This document shows positions 1 through 9,890 of a stretch of DNA of 64,000 bases, piece after piece. The position numbers were made by a program, and so were the translations under genes. A model generated the notes under the pieces. The model saw nothing but the letters and a program-made list of their open reading frames with translations. It did not search any database and was not told the origin of the DNA. The DNA comes from Chrysopilus asiliformis (Eukaryota > Arthropoda > Insecta > Diptera > Rhagionidae), in assembly GCA_964034945.1 (NCBI GenBank), contig OZ035961.1, forward strand, positions 63,094,744 through 63,158,743, written 5' to 3'. The first letter of the stretch is position 1. Every line of letters begins with the position of its first letter.

Positions 1-638
1 CAGAATGCCATTCTCATTAATTCACTTCATACATTCAGTCAGCAAAAACCCGTTAGTTTTCGAGATAATCGTAAAAAACTGTTTTTTTTTTGGAAATAAC
101 GGTATATCTCGATAACAAGTGGAGATATCGAGTTATAGTTAAAGACAAAAGTGTGGGAAATTTTATTTTCTCCAAGTTTTGTCATACTTAAGGCCACTAA
201 AAAAAGCGTAGTTTGGGAGTAAATCGAGAAAAACGAAATTGCGATTTTTGAAAAACCGCCATTTTGGATACTTCCGGTTAACGGATTTCCACCAAAAGTT
301 GATAGGATCGTCCCATTTCAAGACCCAACATGCCTATAAAATTTCATGACGCTAGCTCTATTAGTTTTTGAGAAATCTTGTACACAGACTGACAGACTGA
401 CAGACTGACAGACTGACAGACTGACAGACTGACAGACTGACAGACTGACAGACTGACAGACTGACAGACTGACAGACTGACAGACTGACAGACTGACAGA
501 CTGACAGACTGAAAGACATTTTTTAAATATGACTCCAATCGACTCAGGAGTGATCGGGAAATTTTTTTTAGGCAAAATTAAGAGGTCGAAATTTTTCATG
601 AATACAATACTTTATTATACTCCGTAGAAGAAAGTAAT
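1..638 (+). repeat. Family A interspersed repeat, copy 1 (left end outside window)
   Basis: Non-coding repeat found four times here (others at 18227-19098, 52308-53190 and 59822-60748), plus an old split copy at 55890-57448. Full copies begin ATCAGTTGTGGTCAACAC, carry ACTTTCTTCTAC about 20 bp in, and end with the reverse complement GTAGAAGAAAGT, so they have subterminal inverted repeats like a MITE. This copy starts mid-element. It holds the longest octanucleotide array of the four. The right end abuts BEL leader sequence. I do not recognise a named family. Confidence 0.85.
386..510. repeat. (GACTGACA)n array inside family A
   Basis: About 15 near-perfect units of GACTGACA. The same site in the other copies has much shorter, irregular CTGACAGA arrays. 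Its reverse translation gives a SVCQSVSL repeat peptide, which is an artefact of the microsatellite. Confidence 0.95.
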
Positions 639-730
639 TAGTGAGGATTTACAGAAAACTAATAGAAATAATATAAATAATATTCAGTACTTTAATTAAC
701 AAATTAAAATTAATTTAATTGAACTAAATT

Positions 731-2359
731 GTGTGCGCTAAATTGCAAAAATCCTCAAAAATGGCTTTGTGTGATCATAAGGAGATCAGTCTACGGATTG
801 AAAATTCAACAAATCAGGATTTGTCGGCATTGTATCTGCTAATTTATAGAAACGAAGGCAGCCACAATTTGATTAAATCTCACTTGAAGCGCTTTAAGGG
901 ATTTAAATCTGACCCAGAGTCCAATGAATGGATAGAACGAGCAAGCATATTCCAGAAATTATCTGAAGACGAAGTGCTGCAAATAAGTGAAATCCTTGGG
1001 CTCCGTTTGGTTAATTTAGATAAAAACTTCCAATTTGAAGCAATAAAGAAAATTTTAATCGAATTAAGTGAGAACTATTGCCAACGTAAGATGGAAGGTA
1101 CGGGCAAAAAGACATCTTCAGAATTGACACGGAAATCTCAAAGATCCAGACGAGAGGAGCTTGTGAAGCATCTTGAAGCACAAAAAAAGATTTTTGAAAT
1201 GGAAAAAGCATTAACTGAACGGCAGAGACAAATACTGGAATTGGAGCAAGAACTCAACGAAGTTAAATTGGACGAAAATAACAGCATTGGATCCTCTTCC
1301 ATTTCTGCAGAACGCAAAGTGAATTCTTGGCTATTTGCATGCGACAAATTCACTGGGGAGAAATATGCAGCCGACGTCATGCAACCGAAAGTTTTCAACA
1401 GCGGACTGAAGGCACAAGTGGGGCCTTCCGATCGAAATCCGGAAGCTTTGGCAGCACATCAGGCAACAGGAAATTTTTTTCCACAACTCAACGGACATAC
1501 GCAGAATGATCTTCAAGGAGCTTCAGGTGTGCAGCCTGGTTCAGAGCTGAGGTTCATAATGGCACGTCAGACTTTAGGCGACTCTATCAAGGATTTTGAC
1601 GAGACTTCTTGCTTACAATGGTCTATTTTCCTGAAGCAATTCCAAACAGTCTCCATAAACTGTGGTTATACACCCATAGAGCAAGTGGGACAGTTGGAGA
1701 AACATCTGAAGGGAAAAGCCAGGGAAATGGTGGACATCTTGTTAGCTACAGCGTATAATCCAGATGAAATTCTTCGCATCCTCAATAGTTCGTATGGCAG
1801 GCCTGAACAGATGATGCAGGAATTCAATAACAAAGCAGTGAAAACACCAAAGGTGATCGATTGGAATTCTTTTCTAGAATTTGCCAATGTAGTTAGAAAT
1901 GTAGTTACAGCCATAAATTATATGAAAATTGATCATTTTTATATTAATTGTAATAGTCTTTTTGCTTGTTTCATTGAAAAATTGCCTCAATATTTTACCT
2001 TAGATTTAGGAAATTATTTACGATTTAGAAATATAAGAGAAGGGAAGGAAAAGCTTCAACATCTATCTCTATGGGCGGGAACATTAGCTACAGAGACGGT
2101 CCCTCTCATTTCGGGTTTTGGTATAAATGAGAATATTTGTAAAACTGTTGATATTGTAGAGATACCACAACTCCTGTTGCAAAGAATGTAAGGGTCCTTG
2201 CCATTCTTTGGACAAGTGTCCAAAATTTCTTAGTAGTACGCCTCAAGCACGAAGAAAAATCGTGAATAATTTGAAAGCCTGTTTTCTTTGTCTTGGGCTC
2301 CACAACTCAAAGGGTTGCAATAAGGGTAAACAGTGTGGAGAAGCATCTTGTGTTAAATA
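731..2359 (+). pseudogene. BEL/Pao Gag (DUF1759-type), frameshifted before the zinc knuckle
   Basis: The ATG at 731 (a second in-frame ATG lies at 761) opens a 486-residue frame ending in TAA at 2189-2191. A lysine/glutamate-rich coiled-coil stretch lies at about residues 120-180. The region around residues 290-450 (CLQWSIFLKQFQ, LEKHLKGKAREM, WNSFLEFANVV) matches the DUF1759 Gag core of Pao elements. After the stop, another frame continues with a CCHC knuckle, CFLCLGLHNSKGC (C-x2-C-x3-H-x4-C), so a frameshift near 2185 splits the gene. The knuckle region is cut at 2359 by the CAGAGATG end of a hAT. Gag would form the particle shell and bind RNA. Family assignment is firm; this copy is not functional. 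Confidence 0.85.
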
Positions 2360-2790
2360 CAGAGATGAAAATAAGAGTTATTTTTTCTCTCTTTATCTCT
2401 CATTTCAAGTTTCACTCACGACTAATAACTTTTTCACTGTGCGAAAAAATATCTCTGAAGGAGATGATTTTTATTTGTGCGACGAAAAACTCAAGAAGAG
2501 AGATAAATATTTTCTGTAAATAAATATCAGTTCTAATGAGAGATAAATATTTCCTGAAAATAAATATCAGTTCTAATGAGAGATAAATATTTCCTGAAAA
2601 TAAATATCAGTTCCAATGAGTTTTATTTTGCTGAGCTGACGAAAAACTCATTTGGTCGATTTTGTATGGTGTGGCTAGTGTACGATAAGAAATTATTATT
2701 TATTGTAAAGTAAATGAAAACCATATTTTTTTTTTACTTTGTATGAAACTTTTTTCTGGGGGGTGGTAGGGGGGGGGGGGGGGTGATTTC
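2360..2790 (-). mobile_element. hAT element 3'-end fragment (copy 1)
   Basis: Starts with the hAT-type terminus CAGAGATGAAAATAAGAG and is nearly identical to 50468-50908. It contains about three ~40-bp direct repeats (ATAAATATTTCCTGAAAATA..., 2500-2620) and ends in a poly-G run (2758-2785), where the foldback element begins. The sequence around 2600-2720 also resembles the reverse complement of the right end of the intact hAT at 3472-7367. The eight bases before it are GTTAAATA, but no matching duplication was found on the far side, so the other end is lost. Confidence 0.7.
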
Positions 2791-3789
2791 TTTTTTTGGA
2801 AAATAGTACGGAGCAAAATAAAATTAGGGAGGAAATTTCTGAACAGCACATGACTTTCTTACACAAAAAAAAAATCGAAAATACCCTAGAGCAAAATAAA
2901 ATTCTCGAGGAAATTTCTGAACAGCACATGACTTTCTTATACAAAAAAATTTTTTTTTTAGGCAAATACCCTAGAGCAACATAAAATTAGCGAGGACATG
3001 TCTGAACAGCACACGACTTTCTTATACAAAAAAATTTTTTTTTTGGGAAAATACCCTAGAGCAACATAAAATTAGCGAGAAAATGCACACGACTTTCTTA
3101 TACAACAAAAAATCGATTCTTAAATATAAAAATACACTATTTTAAAGACACGGGTTTTTTATTTTGTATGTTGATTTGGATATAGAATGGGGCATTGATG
3201 AACTAACTGAAAAATGAAATAAATTTACTTATGTTGGTGATACACTGAAACATATATTGGACGTGATGTCGTGCAATGAGTTGGGGAAACGAAGCGTCAA
3301 AGCGAAGCGCCATTTTAAATCGTCCCATAGTAAGCCACTGGTTTTACTTTTGAAGCATCGAAATGTAAAAGCTTACGCACGCCTTGACGCGTCATTGTGT
3401 TTTCGCTATCAAACAAACCAATTCAAACCCTAATTTCAGTGCGGTATTAATGTTTTACTATGTCATCTATGCAGGGATGAAAATATTTCTCAATTTTTAT
3501 ATAAACTCACTTCTGATGAGGAATATTTATGTCCAGCAAAATAAAACTCAGTCCTGATGAGGAATATTTTTGCCGAGCAGAATAAAACTCATGTCCAAAG
3601 AGATTTATTTGTCGTCTAAAACTTATACTCGGTGTATAGTTTCTCGCTTTGTTTGAGCCATTAGTATGCATTATAATCTATGCGTGAATAGTTTTATGAA
3701 GGTGGTATAGTTTTTGCCTAGGTAATGTTCTTTTCATGTTTATTTTAGATTTCTTAATTTTATAATAATTTTATTAGATTTGAAAAAAA

Positions 3790-5293
3790 ATGGGACGAAT
3801 AAAAGCAATTGAAATAAGAAAATATTTCCAAACTACCGATAACGGACAAATATGTCAAATCGGAAATTGTCTTCAAATTCTAACGGGCAACAATGTTACC
3901 AACATGAAGCGTCATATTGAAAAGAAGCACAATAATATTTTTCTACAGATGCAAATTGAAATGGGAACACATTTAGAAAAGGTTAACAAAACAAAAGAAA
4001 AATCAGTATTAATAAACATATCTGAACAATTGCTGTGGCAAGGTTGTTTAGAAATGGCGACATCAGGAGGATTGCCTCTGGCTTTTATCTCAAGCAATGG
4101 ATTTAAAAAAATTATAAAGCCTATAATCGAAAAGCTTGAGGTACATAAACAATTTAATGTACCCAATTTAAAATCAACAATAAATGATGCAGCAAATGAA
4201 ATAAGAATGCAAATTAAGAAAGACGTTAAAAATGCAATGATATCTTTAAAGATCGATTCTGTAACCAGACTATGTCGAAGTTTACTTGGCATCAATATAC
4301 AGTATATAGCTGATGGACAAATTTGTATAAAAACTTTGGCAATAAAGGAACTGAAGGACAAACATACTGGAAATTACTTAAAAACATTGATACATGATGT
4401 CCTAAAAGAATTCAATATTTCTTTAAAACAAATTTACACGATAACATCTGACAACGGGAAAAATATGTTAAAATCAAAAAAGCTATTACACGATGAGCTT
4501 CAAATAGAGTTAGAGATGGAAAGAGAAGAATACGAGCAAGAAAATGATAATTCGGAAGACGACGCAGAAAGACTCGTAAATTTGCAAGAAATGGAAAATC
4601 TTATAGTGACCGAGAGTAAAAGCCTGATTAACTGCATTCGATGTGCTGCTCATACTTTGCAGCTAGTGGTAAGTGATGCAATAAAAGAGGAAAACCTATC
4701 CAATAAAATCGCTGACTGTCGCAAACTAGCCGTTGCACTCCGAAAGCCAACGAATTACAACAAAATTGACTTACAAGGCCTCCGTAAACCTAAACTAAAT
4801 GTGCCGACTCGGTGGAATTCCACTTATGACATGTTGGAGAGACTATTGGAGCTCCAAGATTTCTGCATAAGCAACAGGAATTTAGATCCCGACCTTTATG
4901 TTTCCAGTGACCTGTGGCAGTTTATGTCCGAATTTGTGGAAGTTTTCAAACCACTTAAAATTACAACTTTGCAACTGCAAGACAGCCAATTGATGCTTGG
5001 GGACTTCTATAAACAGTGGCTGTGCCTTAAAATTGAAATTCATAAATTGTCTTCGCCAATCGCTATATCGGTTTTAAATATTATAAAAAAGCGTGAACAT
5101 TTGCTGTTAAAGAGTCCAGTGCTATTAGGGGCTTTGTATTTAGATCCGCGTTTCAAATTCCTGTTATCAAATCAACAGAATATAGAAGCGCAGAGTCACC
5201 TAAAGCATTTGTATGAAAATTTAAAGGCACTGGAAATTCAGCAAGACCCCCTAGCCTCACTGTCACCAGCTGGTTCATTTAGTAGTAGTAATA
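3790..5293 (+). CDS. hAT transposase, part 1 (before mariner insertion)
   Basis: First 501 codons of a hAT transposase, the cut-and-paste enzyme that acts on the ends at 3472 and 7367. The ATG at 3790 is the first in the frame. A BED-like finger lies at about residues 20-47 (CQIGNC ... HIEKKH). The first catalytic aspartate is probably in TITSDNGKNM (~residue 221). CAAHTLQLVVSDA and RWNSTYDMLERLL follow at ~298 and ~341, as in other hAT enzymes. The frame reaches the mariner TSD (TA, 5292-5293) and continues in phase at 6600. Joined, the gene would encode 626 residues with no stop, so the hAT was probably intact when the mariner landed. Confidence 0.9.
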
Positions 5294-6597
5294 AAGGGTG
5301 ATTCATTTAGAACTTTTTTTTTAAATTTGAAATAAAACACTTAAAATAGAATTAGATGTAGGAATCTTGAATATAATCCGAAAGAACAATCTCTGACATT
5401 TACTTTTTAAAAATAATTTCTTCCAAATGTTGGCCGCAACTACGCCGTAGGTGCTCCATTCGGAAGGTCCAATTTTGGATCACTTTTTCCAGCATTGCTA
5501 CCGGTATCTCGCGAATTACGCGAGTAATGTTTGCTTCCAAGTTTTGAATCGTAGCTGGCTTATCGACGAAGACTTTTGACTTCACATAACCCCAAAGAAA
5601 ATAATCCAGAGGTGTGATATCACATGATCTAGGCGGCTAGTTGACAGGTCCGAAACGTGAAATTAGCAGTCCACCAAAATGATTTCTTAATAAAGCCATT
5701 GTTTCACGCGGTGTGTGTGGCGTAGCACCATCTTGCTGAAACCAAATGTCGCCGACAACACGGGCTTCAATTTCAGGCAACAAAAAGTTCGTTAACATGG
5801 TGCGGTAGCGCTTGCCATTGACGGTTATGTTCTGTCCGGCCTCATTTTTAAAGAAATACGGACCGATGATTCCACCAGCCCATAAACCACACCAAACAGT
5901 GCATTTTTGTGGATGTAACGGTAGTTCGAGGATCTCTTCGGGTTGCTCATCAGCCCAAATGCGGCAATTTTGTTTGTTGACATATCCATTGAGCCAGAAA
6001 TGTGCCTCGTCACTGAACAAAATTCGGCGCGAAAACACCGGATCTTCATTCAGCTGTTGCAGAGCCCATTGACTGAAATTCAAGCGTAGATTCAAGTCTG
6101 GCGGCTTCAATTCCTGAACCAGTTGGATTTTGTAAGCCTTTAAAGCAAGATCCTTGCGTAATATTCGCCAAGTTGTTGCATACGAGAGGCCAAGATGTAG
6201 CGCACGGCATCGAATCGATTGGTCACGGTCTTCAGCAACACTCTCCGCTACAGCCGCAATATTCTCCTCACTACGGGCTGGATGTGGTCTATTCGGTCGC
6301 GTATCATCCAATAACGTACACTGAGACTCAAATTTGCGGATGGTATTGGCAATAGTGGGCTCGGAAGGTCGATGATGCACACCATATGTTGCTCGAAGTG
6401 CACGAAAAACATTTCTCACAGAACGCTGATTTTCGTAATACAGCTGGATAATTTGCAGACGTTGTTGCGGTGTGAGTCTTTCCATAATGAATTGTCAAAC
6501 AATACTGAAAACAAATAAGATGAGAGCAAGACACCACTCACGCGTGAAATGTCCAAAAAAAACAAATGAAAAAAAAACCTCTAAATGAATCACCCTT
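5294..6597 (-). mobile_element. Full-length mariner (rosa/DD41D type), TSD TA
   Basis: 1,304 bp bounded by inverted repeats AAGGGTGATTCATTTAGA at both ends and by TA duplications at 5292-5293 and 6598-6599. It sits in the hAT transposase gene. It encodes one transposase on the minus strand with a single nonsense codon. The length and terminal structure are those of a complete mariner. Confidence 0.95.
5400..6485 (-). pseudogene. Mariner transposase, DD41D, one internal TAG
   Basis: From ATG at 6485 the frame runs 282 codons to a TAG at 5637-5639, then continues open in the same frame to 5400, for 361 codons in all. N-terminal helix-turn-helix: RLTPQQRLQIIQLYYENQRS at residues ~3-22. Catalytic signature: first Asp in LFSDEAHFWLNG, second in WFQQDGATPHT, third in CDITPLDYFLWG. 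Counting the stop position, 41 residues separate the second and third Asp, which places it in the rosa-like DD41D group described from tephritid flies and other insects. The TAG lies where a tryptophan (TGG) is expected before PPRS, a one-base change. Transposition activity in this copy is therefore lost. Confidence 0.92.
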
Positions 6598-6599
6598 TA

Positions 6600-6976
6600 C
6601 ATCATCTTCGACCTGTAACTTGCGCGACCAAAATGATGACGCCTTGGTGGCTTATTTAAATGGCATAGAAACAGTTCAAAATACAAACTATAAGGAAAGC
6701 GAGCGTGAAATTTTTTTAAATGAAATTCAGAACTATATGCCAGAGAGAATTCGAGATCACACAGTAAATATTCTGAAGTACTGGAAAATAAAATCGGCAG
6801 AATATCCCACATTGGCAAAATTAGCCAAAGTTATCCATGGAGTCCCAGCGACTCAAGTTAGTGTTGAACGAAGCTTTTCTGCCTTAAAACTAATATTAGC
6901 TGAAGAGCGCAATCGATTGTCCACCAATAATTTAGAAAATATTTTAATGGTCAAATTGAATTATGACTTTTCATAA
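6600..6976 (+). CDS. hAT transposase, part 2 (C-terminal dimerisation domain)
   Basis: In-frame continuation of the gene at 3790-5293 after the mariner and its duplicated TA are skipped. The C-terminal hAT dimerisation region is clear: WKIKSAEYPTLAKLAKVIHG, then SVERSFSALKLILAEERNRL with the glutamate expected as third catalytic residue, then NNLENILMVKLNY. Stop TAA at 6974-6976. Without the insertion the gene would end about 390 bp before the right terminus. Function is broken here by the mariner, not by point mutation. Confidence 0.9.
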
Positions 6977-7951
6977 GTGGTCTTTTTAATTTTAAGTTGC
7001 TTTTTTATTTACTTTTTTTTTGAATTTTTAGTAACATTATTTATTTTAATGTACCTGAATTTAATTTTGAATTGTTTTTCAATATATTGAGTTTTGTTTT
7101 GTTTTTCGTTTTTATCATTTTACTTTACAATAAATAATAATTTCTTCTAAAATCAAAAAATATCGTTTTCATTTTACTTAACAATAAATAATAATTTCTT
7201 CTAGAGCGCCTACCATTCATTGCAAATTATTTGAAATCGATGACATACTGACGGTTTCTGATATCTAGTACACTAGCCAGACCATACAAAATCGAACAAA
7301 TGAGTTTTTCGTCAGCTCAGCGAAATAAAACTCATTGGAACTGATATTTATTTACAAGAAATCTCTGCATCTATGTCCCATTCATACAAATAAAAAACCC
7401 GTGCCTTTAAAATAGTGTATTTTTATATTTAAAAATCGATTTTTTGTTGTATAAGAAAGTCATGTGCTGTTCAGAAATTTCCTCGCTAATTTTATTTTGC
7501 TCTAGGGTATTTTCCTGAAAAAAAAAATTTTTGTATAAGAAAGTCATGTGCTGTTCAGAAATTTCCTCGAGAATTTTATTTTGCTCTAGGGTATTTTCCT
7601 GAAAAAAAAATTTTTTTGTATAAGAAAGTCATGTGCTGTTCAGACATTTCCTCGCTAATTTTATTTTGCTCTAGGGTATTTTCCTGAAAAAAAAAATTTT
7701 TGTATAAGAAAGTCATGTGCTGTTCAGACATTTCCTCGAGAATTTTATTTTGCTCTAGGGTATTTTCCTGAAAAAAAAATTTTTTTGTATAAGAAAGTCA
7801 TGTGCTGTTCAGAAATTTCCTCGAGAATTTTATTTTGCTCTAGGGTATTTTCCTGAAAAAAAAATTTTTTTGTATAAGAAAGTCATGTGCTGTTCAGACA
7901 TTTCCTCGCTAATTTTATTTTGCTCCGTACTATTTTCCAAAAAAAAAAAAA

Positions 7952-9296
7952 AATTTTTGAAACAGTTGCGGTTCACTCGAATGACGACGAAGATGCTAAA
8001 AAAACAGCCTCAGGTATACTTTTTAAAATTATCCCAGTCAGGCTTCAGGGTCCAAATGGTACAGTTTTTACTACGGCATTATTTGATGATGCTTCAACCC
8101 CAACTTTGATCGATAAAGAATTGGCACATCAACTCGGTTATAAAGGGAATATCAATCCACTTTGCTGCAAGTGGACAAAGGGTATAACTACTTTTGAGGA
8201 AGACTCAGAAACTATTCTTGATGCTCAAATTTCGGGATATCAAGAAAATTTAGCTTTTCATGATTTAATTCAAGTTAGGACAGTTAAAAATTTGTCTCTT
8301 CCAAGTCAATACATCGATACCGATTCATTGATTCAAAAATTCCCATACACTCAGCAAATAAATTTAGATATTCTACGAAAGGGAGAGCTGAAAATTTTAA
8401 TTGGATTAAGGAATTCGCATCTAATGCGACCTTTACAAACAATACAGCCGGCATGGGATAGTCCGATACTTATGAAGTGTAAATTAGGGTGGACTATATA
8501 TGGTCCCATTGACAAAAATCTTCAAAAAATCGAGCAATCGGAAGTTGTTTATCTTTCCTGCGAATCCATCAATGATGATGAACTCCATAGTATGGTAAAG
8601 AAATATTCTTCACTTGAGAATTTGGGAACTATAGTATCAAAAGAAATACAGGAAAAGTCTAAAAATGAAAAGAGAGCTTTAAAAATAGCTGAAGAAAGTT
8701 TAGCTAATCAACAGGTTCAAATTGATAATATTAACAACGAGCAAAGTGTCTTAGGTATTACTTGGAATACTAGTAATGATTCACTTAGTTTCAAATTTAA
8801 ATGTCATAAAGTTGATTCGGAAATTATCCAAGGTTCAAAGGAACCAACTAAAAAAGAAGTTCTTAAAACGGCTATGTCAATTTACGATCCAGTGGGTCTT
8901 CTATCACCTATTTCAGTTAAAGTGAGGATACTTTCACAGGACATATGGAAATCTGGAATAGGGTGGGATGACATAATAACGGATGAAATAATGAAAAAGT
9001 GGACATTATGGCTAAAGGAATTTAATGATGTTAACAGTTTACAGATTCCTAGATGTTATTCTACAAATATGGAAAAAGCTGTTTCTGTCGAGCTGCACAC
9101 ATTCTGCGATGCCTCTGAAATAGCGTATGCTTGTGCGTGCTATATGCGCATAATTTTTCCAGATAATGTGGAAATAGTTTTACTCGCTTTATTTAACGAA
9201 ACAGTTAAATACTATGTCCCTGCTCAATTTATTAAAAAGGATGAATTTAGAAAAAGGGAATGGAGAATTGCTCAGTTTTATGTAGACCTTTGGTGA
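7952..9296 (+). pseudogene. BEL/Pao Pol: protease, RT thumb, RNase H start (internally deleted)
   Basis: Resumes the BEL element after the nest. An aspartic protease is seen at ALFDDASTPTLIDKELAHQLG (family motif LLDDGS, here DDAS). The spacer and then NLGTIVSKEIQEKSKNEKRALK follow, and the sequence jumps to the RT end: LGITWNTSNDSL, KREV-like KKEVLKTAMSIYDPVGLLSP and WKSGIGWDD. No YADD-type palm is present. The RNase H start (ELHTFCDASEIAYACACYMR) follows, then TGA at 9294-9296. The missing RT palm and RNase H body indicate internal deletions. The 7887-7951 lead-in of the open frame belongs to the foldback arm. Confidence 0.85.
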
Positions 9297-9547
9297 AAAA
9301 AATATGGTTGAACGAGTATATTCCCAGTCTCGCTGTTAGGGGTATATGGCATCAAGACTCTATCAATCTAGCACCAGGAGATATAGTAGTAGTTAGCGAA
9401 AATCTTTTACCGGGAGATGTTTGGCCAATAGGGGTGGTTGATGAAGTTTTTCTTGGACAGGATAAGAGTTGCAAAAATCAGGTTATCAAATGGGTCAAAA
9501 GTGAGGCCCGTGGTAAAATTAAGAAAATTAGATTTAAGTCGTGTTGA
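9297..9547 (+). pseudogene. BEL/Pao integrase C-terminal piece (DUF5641-like)
   Basis: A new frame begins just after the TGA of the preceding piece: WLNEYIPSLAVRGIWHQD, then NLAPGDIVVVSENLLPGDVW and PIGVVDEVFLGQDK. This is the chromo-like C-terminal domain that closes BEL/Pao integrases. The catalytic DDE core is absent, so a second internal deletion joined RNase H to the integrase tail. Stop TGA at 9545-9547, followed by a G-rich run. Confidence 0.85.
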
Positions 9548-9890
9548 CATAAATGAAATGTAGTCAACACTAGGGGGGACAAATATCACCATGGAAATAT
9601 CAAAGTATAAATATAAGTTTGATATTACTTTGAAAATAAATGTATTTAAAATCTAAGTACGTCATGAATTTAAAAGAGATTTTGTTTTATATAATATTAG
9701 GGAGTCTTGTCCAATAATTCGTTCCAGTCAGTCGTTCAGTGCTAAATAATTCTAATATCTAATATCTAATCTATAAATTACTACTAATATTTAATTTAAT
9801 AATTAACTTATCTATTACTTAATGTAATTAATTAATTATCCTTAATAATAATTTTCTAATAAACTAATATTGTGATTAAGCTAAGTTTTA
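9548..9890 (+). other. BEL 3' non-coding end, probable 3' LTR
   Basis: Contains AGGGGGGAC (possible polypurine tract, ~9570) and then AT-rich DNA with CCAGTCAGTCGTTCAGTG (9724-9741), an initiator-like stretch often seen in BEL LTRs. No second copy exists in the window, so the LTR limits are an inference. Confidence 0.4.

Larger units (their letters stand above)
3472..7367 (+). mobile_element. hAT transposon, near-complete, with 8-bp TSD CATCTATG
   Basis: Flanked by a perfect 8-bp duplication, CATCTATG, at 3464-3471 and 7368-7375. Ends are CAGGGATGAAAATATTTC on the left and, as reverse complement, CAGAGATTTCTTG on the right, matching hAT termini (CAGRGATG). Length is 3,896 bp with the inner mariner, about 2.59 kb without it. 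It contains one transposase gene on the plus strand that becomes fully open once the mariner is removed. The left subterminal part has repeats of a ~40-bp motif (CTGATGAGGAATATTT). Confidence 0.92.
2797..7951. mobile_element. Foldback element with tandem-repeat arms
   Basis: The left arm (2797-3171) and right arm (7383-7951) are reverse complements: GAAAATAGTACGGAGC opens the left arm and GCTCCGTACTATTTTC closes the right. The arms are built of tandem units of about 85 bp (CCTCG[CA]..AATTTTATTTTGCTCTAGGG..AGAAAGTCATGTGCTGTTCAGA), six units on the right and about four on the left. The central unique segment (3172-3463) has no clear gene. The hAT at 3472-7367 is inserted between the arms. The architecture resembles FB/foldback transposons; family unknown. 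Confidence 0.75.
639..9890 (+). mobile_element. BEL/Pao LTR retrotransposon, internally deleted and interrupted
   Basis: Gag (731-2359) and Pol (7952-9547) pieces of one BEL/Pao element lie in the same orientation, with about 5.6 kb of nested insertions between them. No 5' LTR or primer site is visible; family A abuts the leader at 638. Pol lacks most of the RT palm and most of integrase, so the copy is non-autonomous. A G-rich run (AGGGGGGAC, around 9570) after the last coding piece could be the polypurine tract. The 3' LTR would lie about 9580-9890, but its limits cannot be fixed without a second LTR. Confidence 0.8.

Noticed and set aside
318..599. Minus-strand frames with SVCQSVSL repeats (also 60536-60757)
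   Set aside because: Direct translation of the GACTGACA microsatellite inside family A; length varies between copies and there is no other coding sign.
7400..7951. Regular ~85-bp repeats considered as a CRISPR-like array
   Set aside because: The units are contiguous tandem copies without unique spacers, and their mirror image lies at 2797-3171; the genome is eukaryotic.
9203..9210. GTTAAATA as the second TSD of the hAT end at 2360
   Set aside because: The flanking base is not a hAT terminus and the site lies within BEL RNase H coding; an 8-mer this AT-rich is expected by chance.
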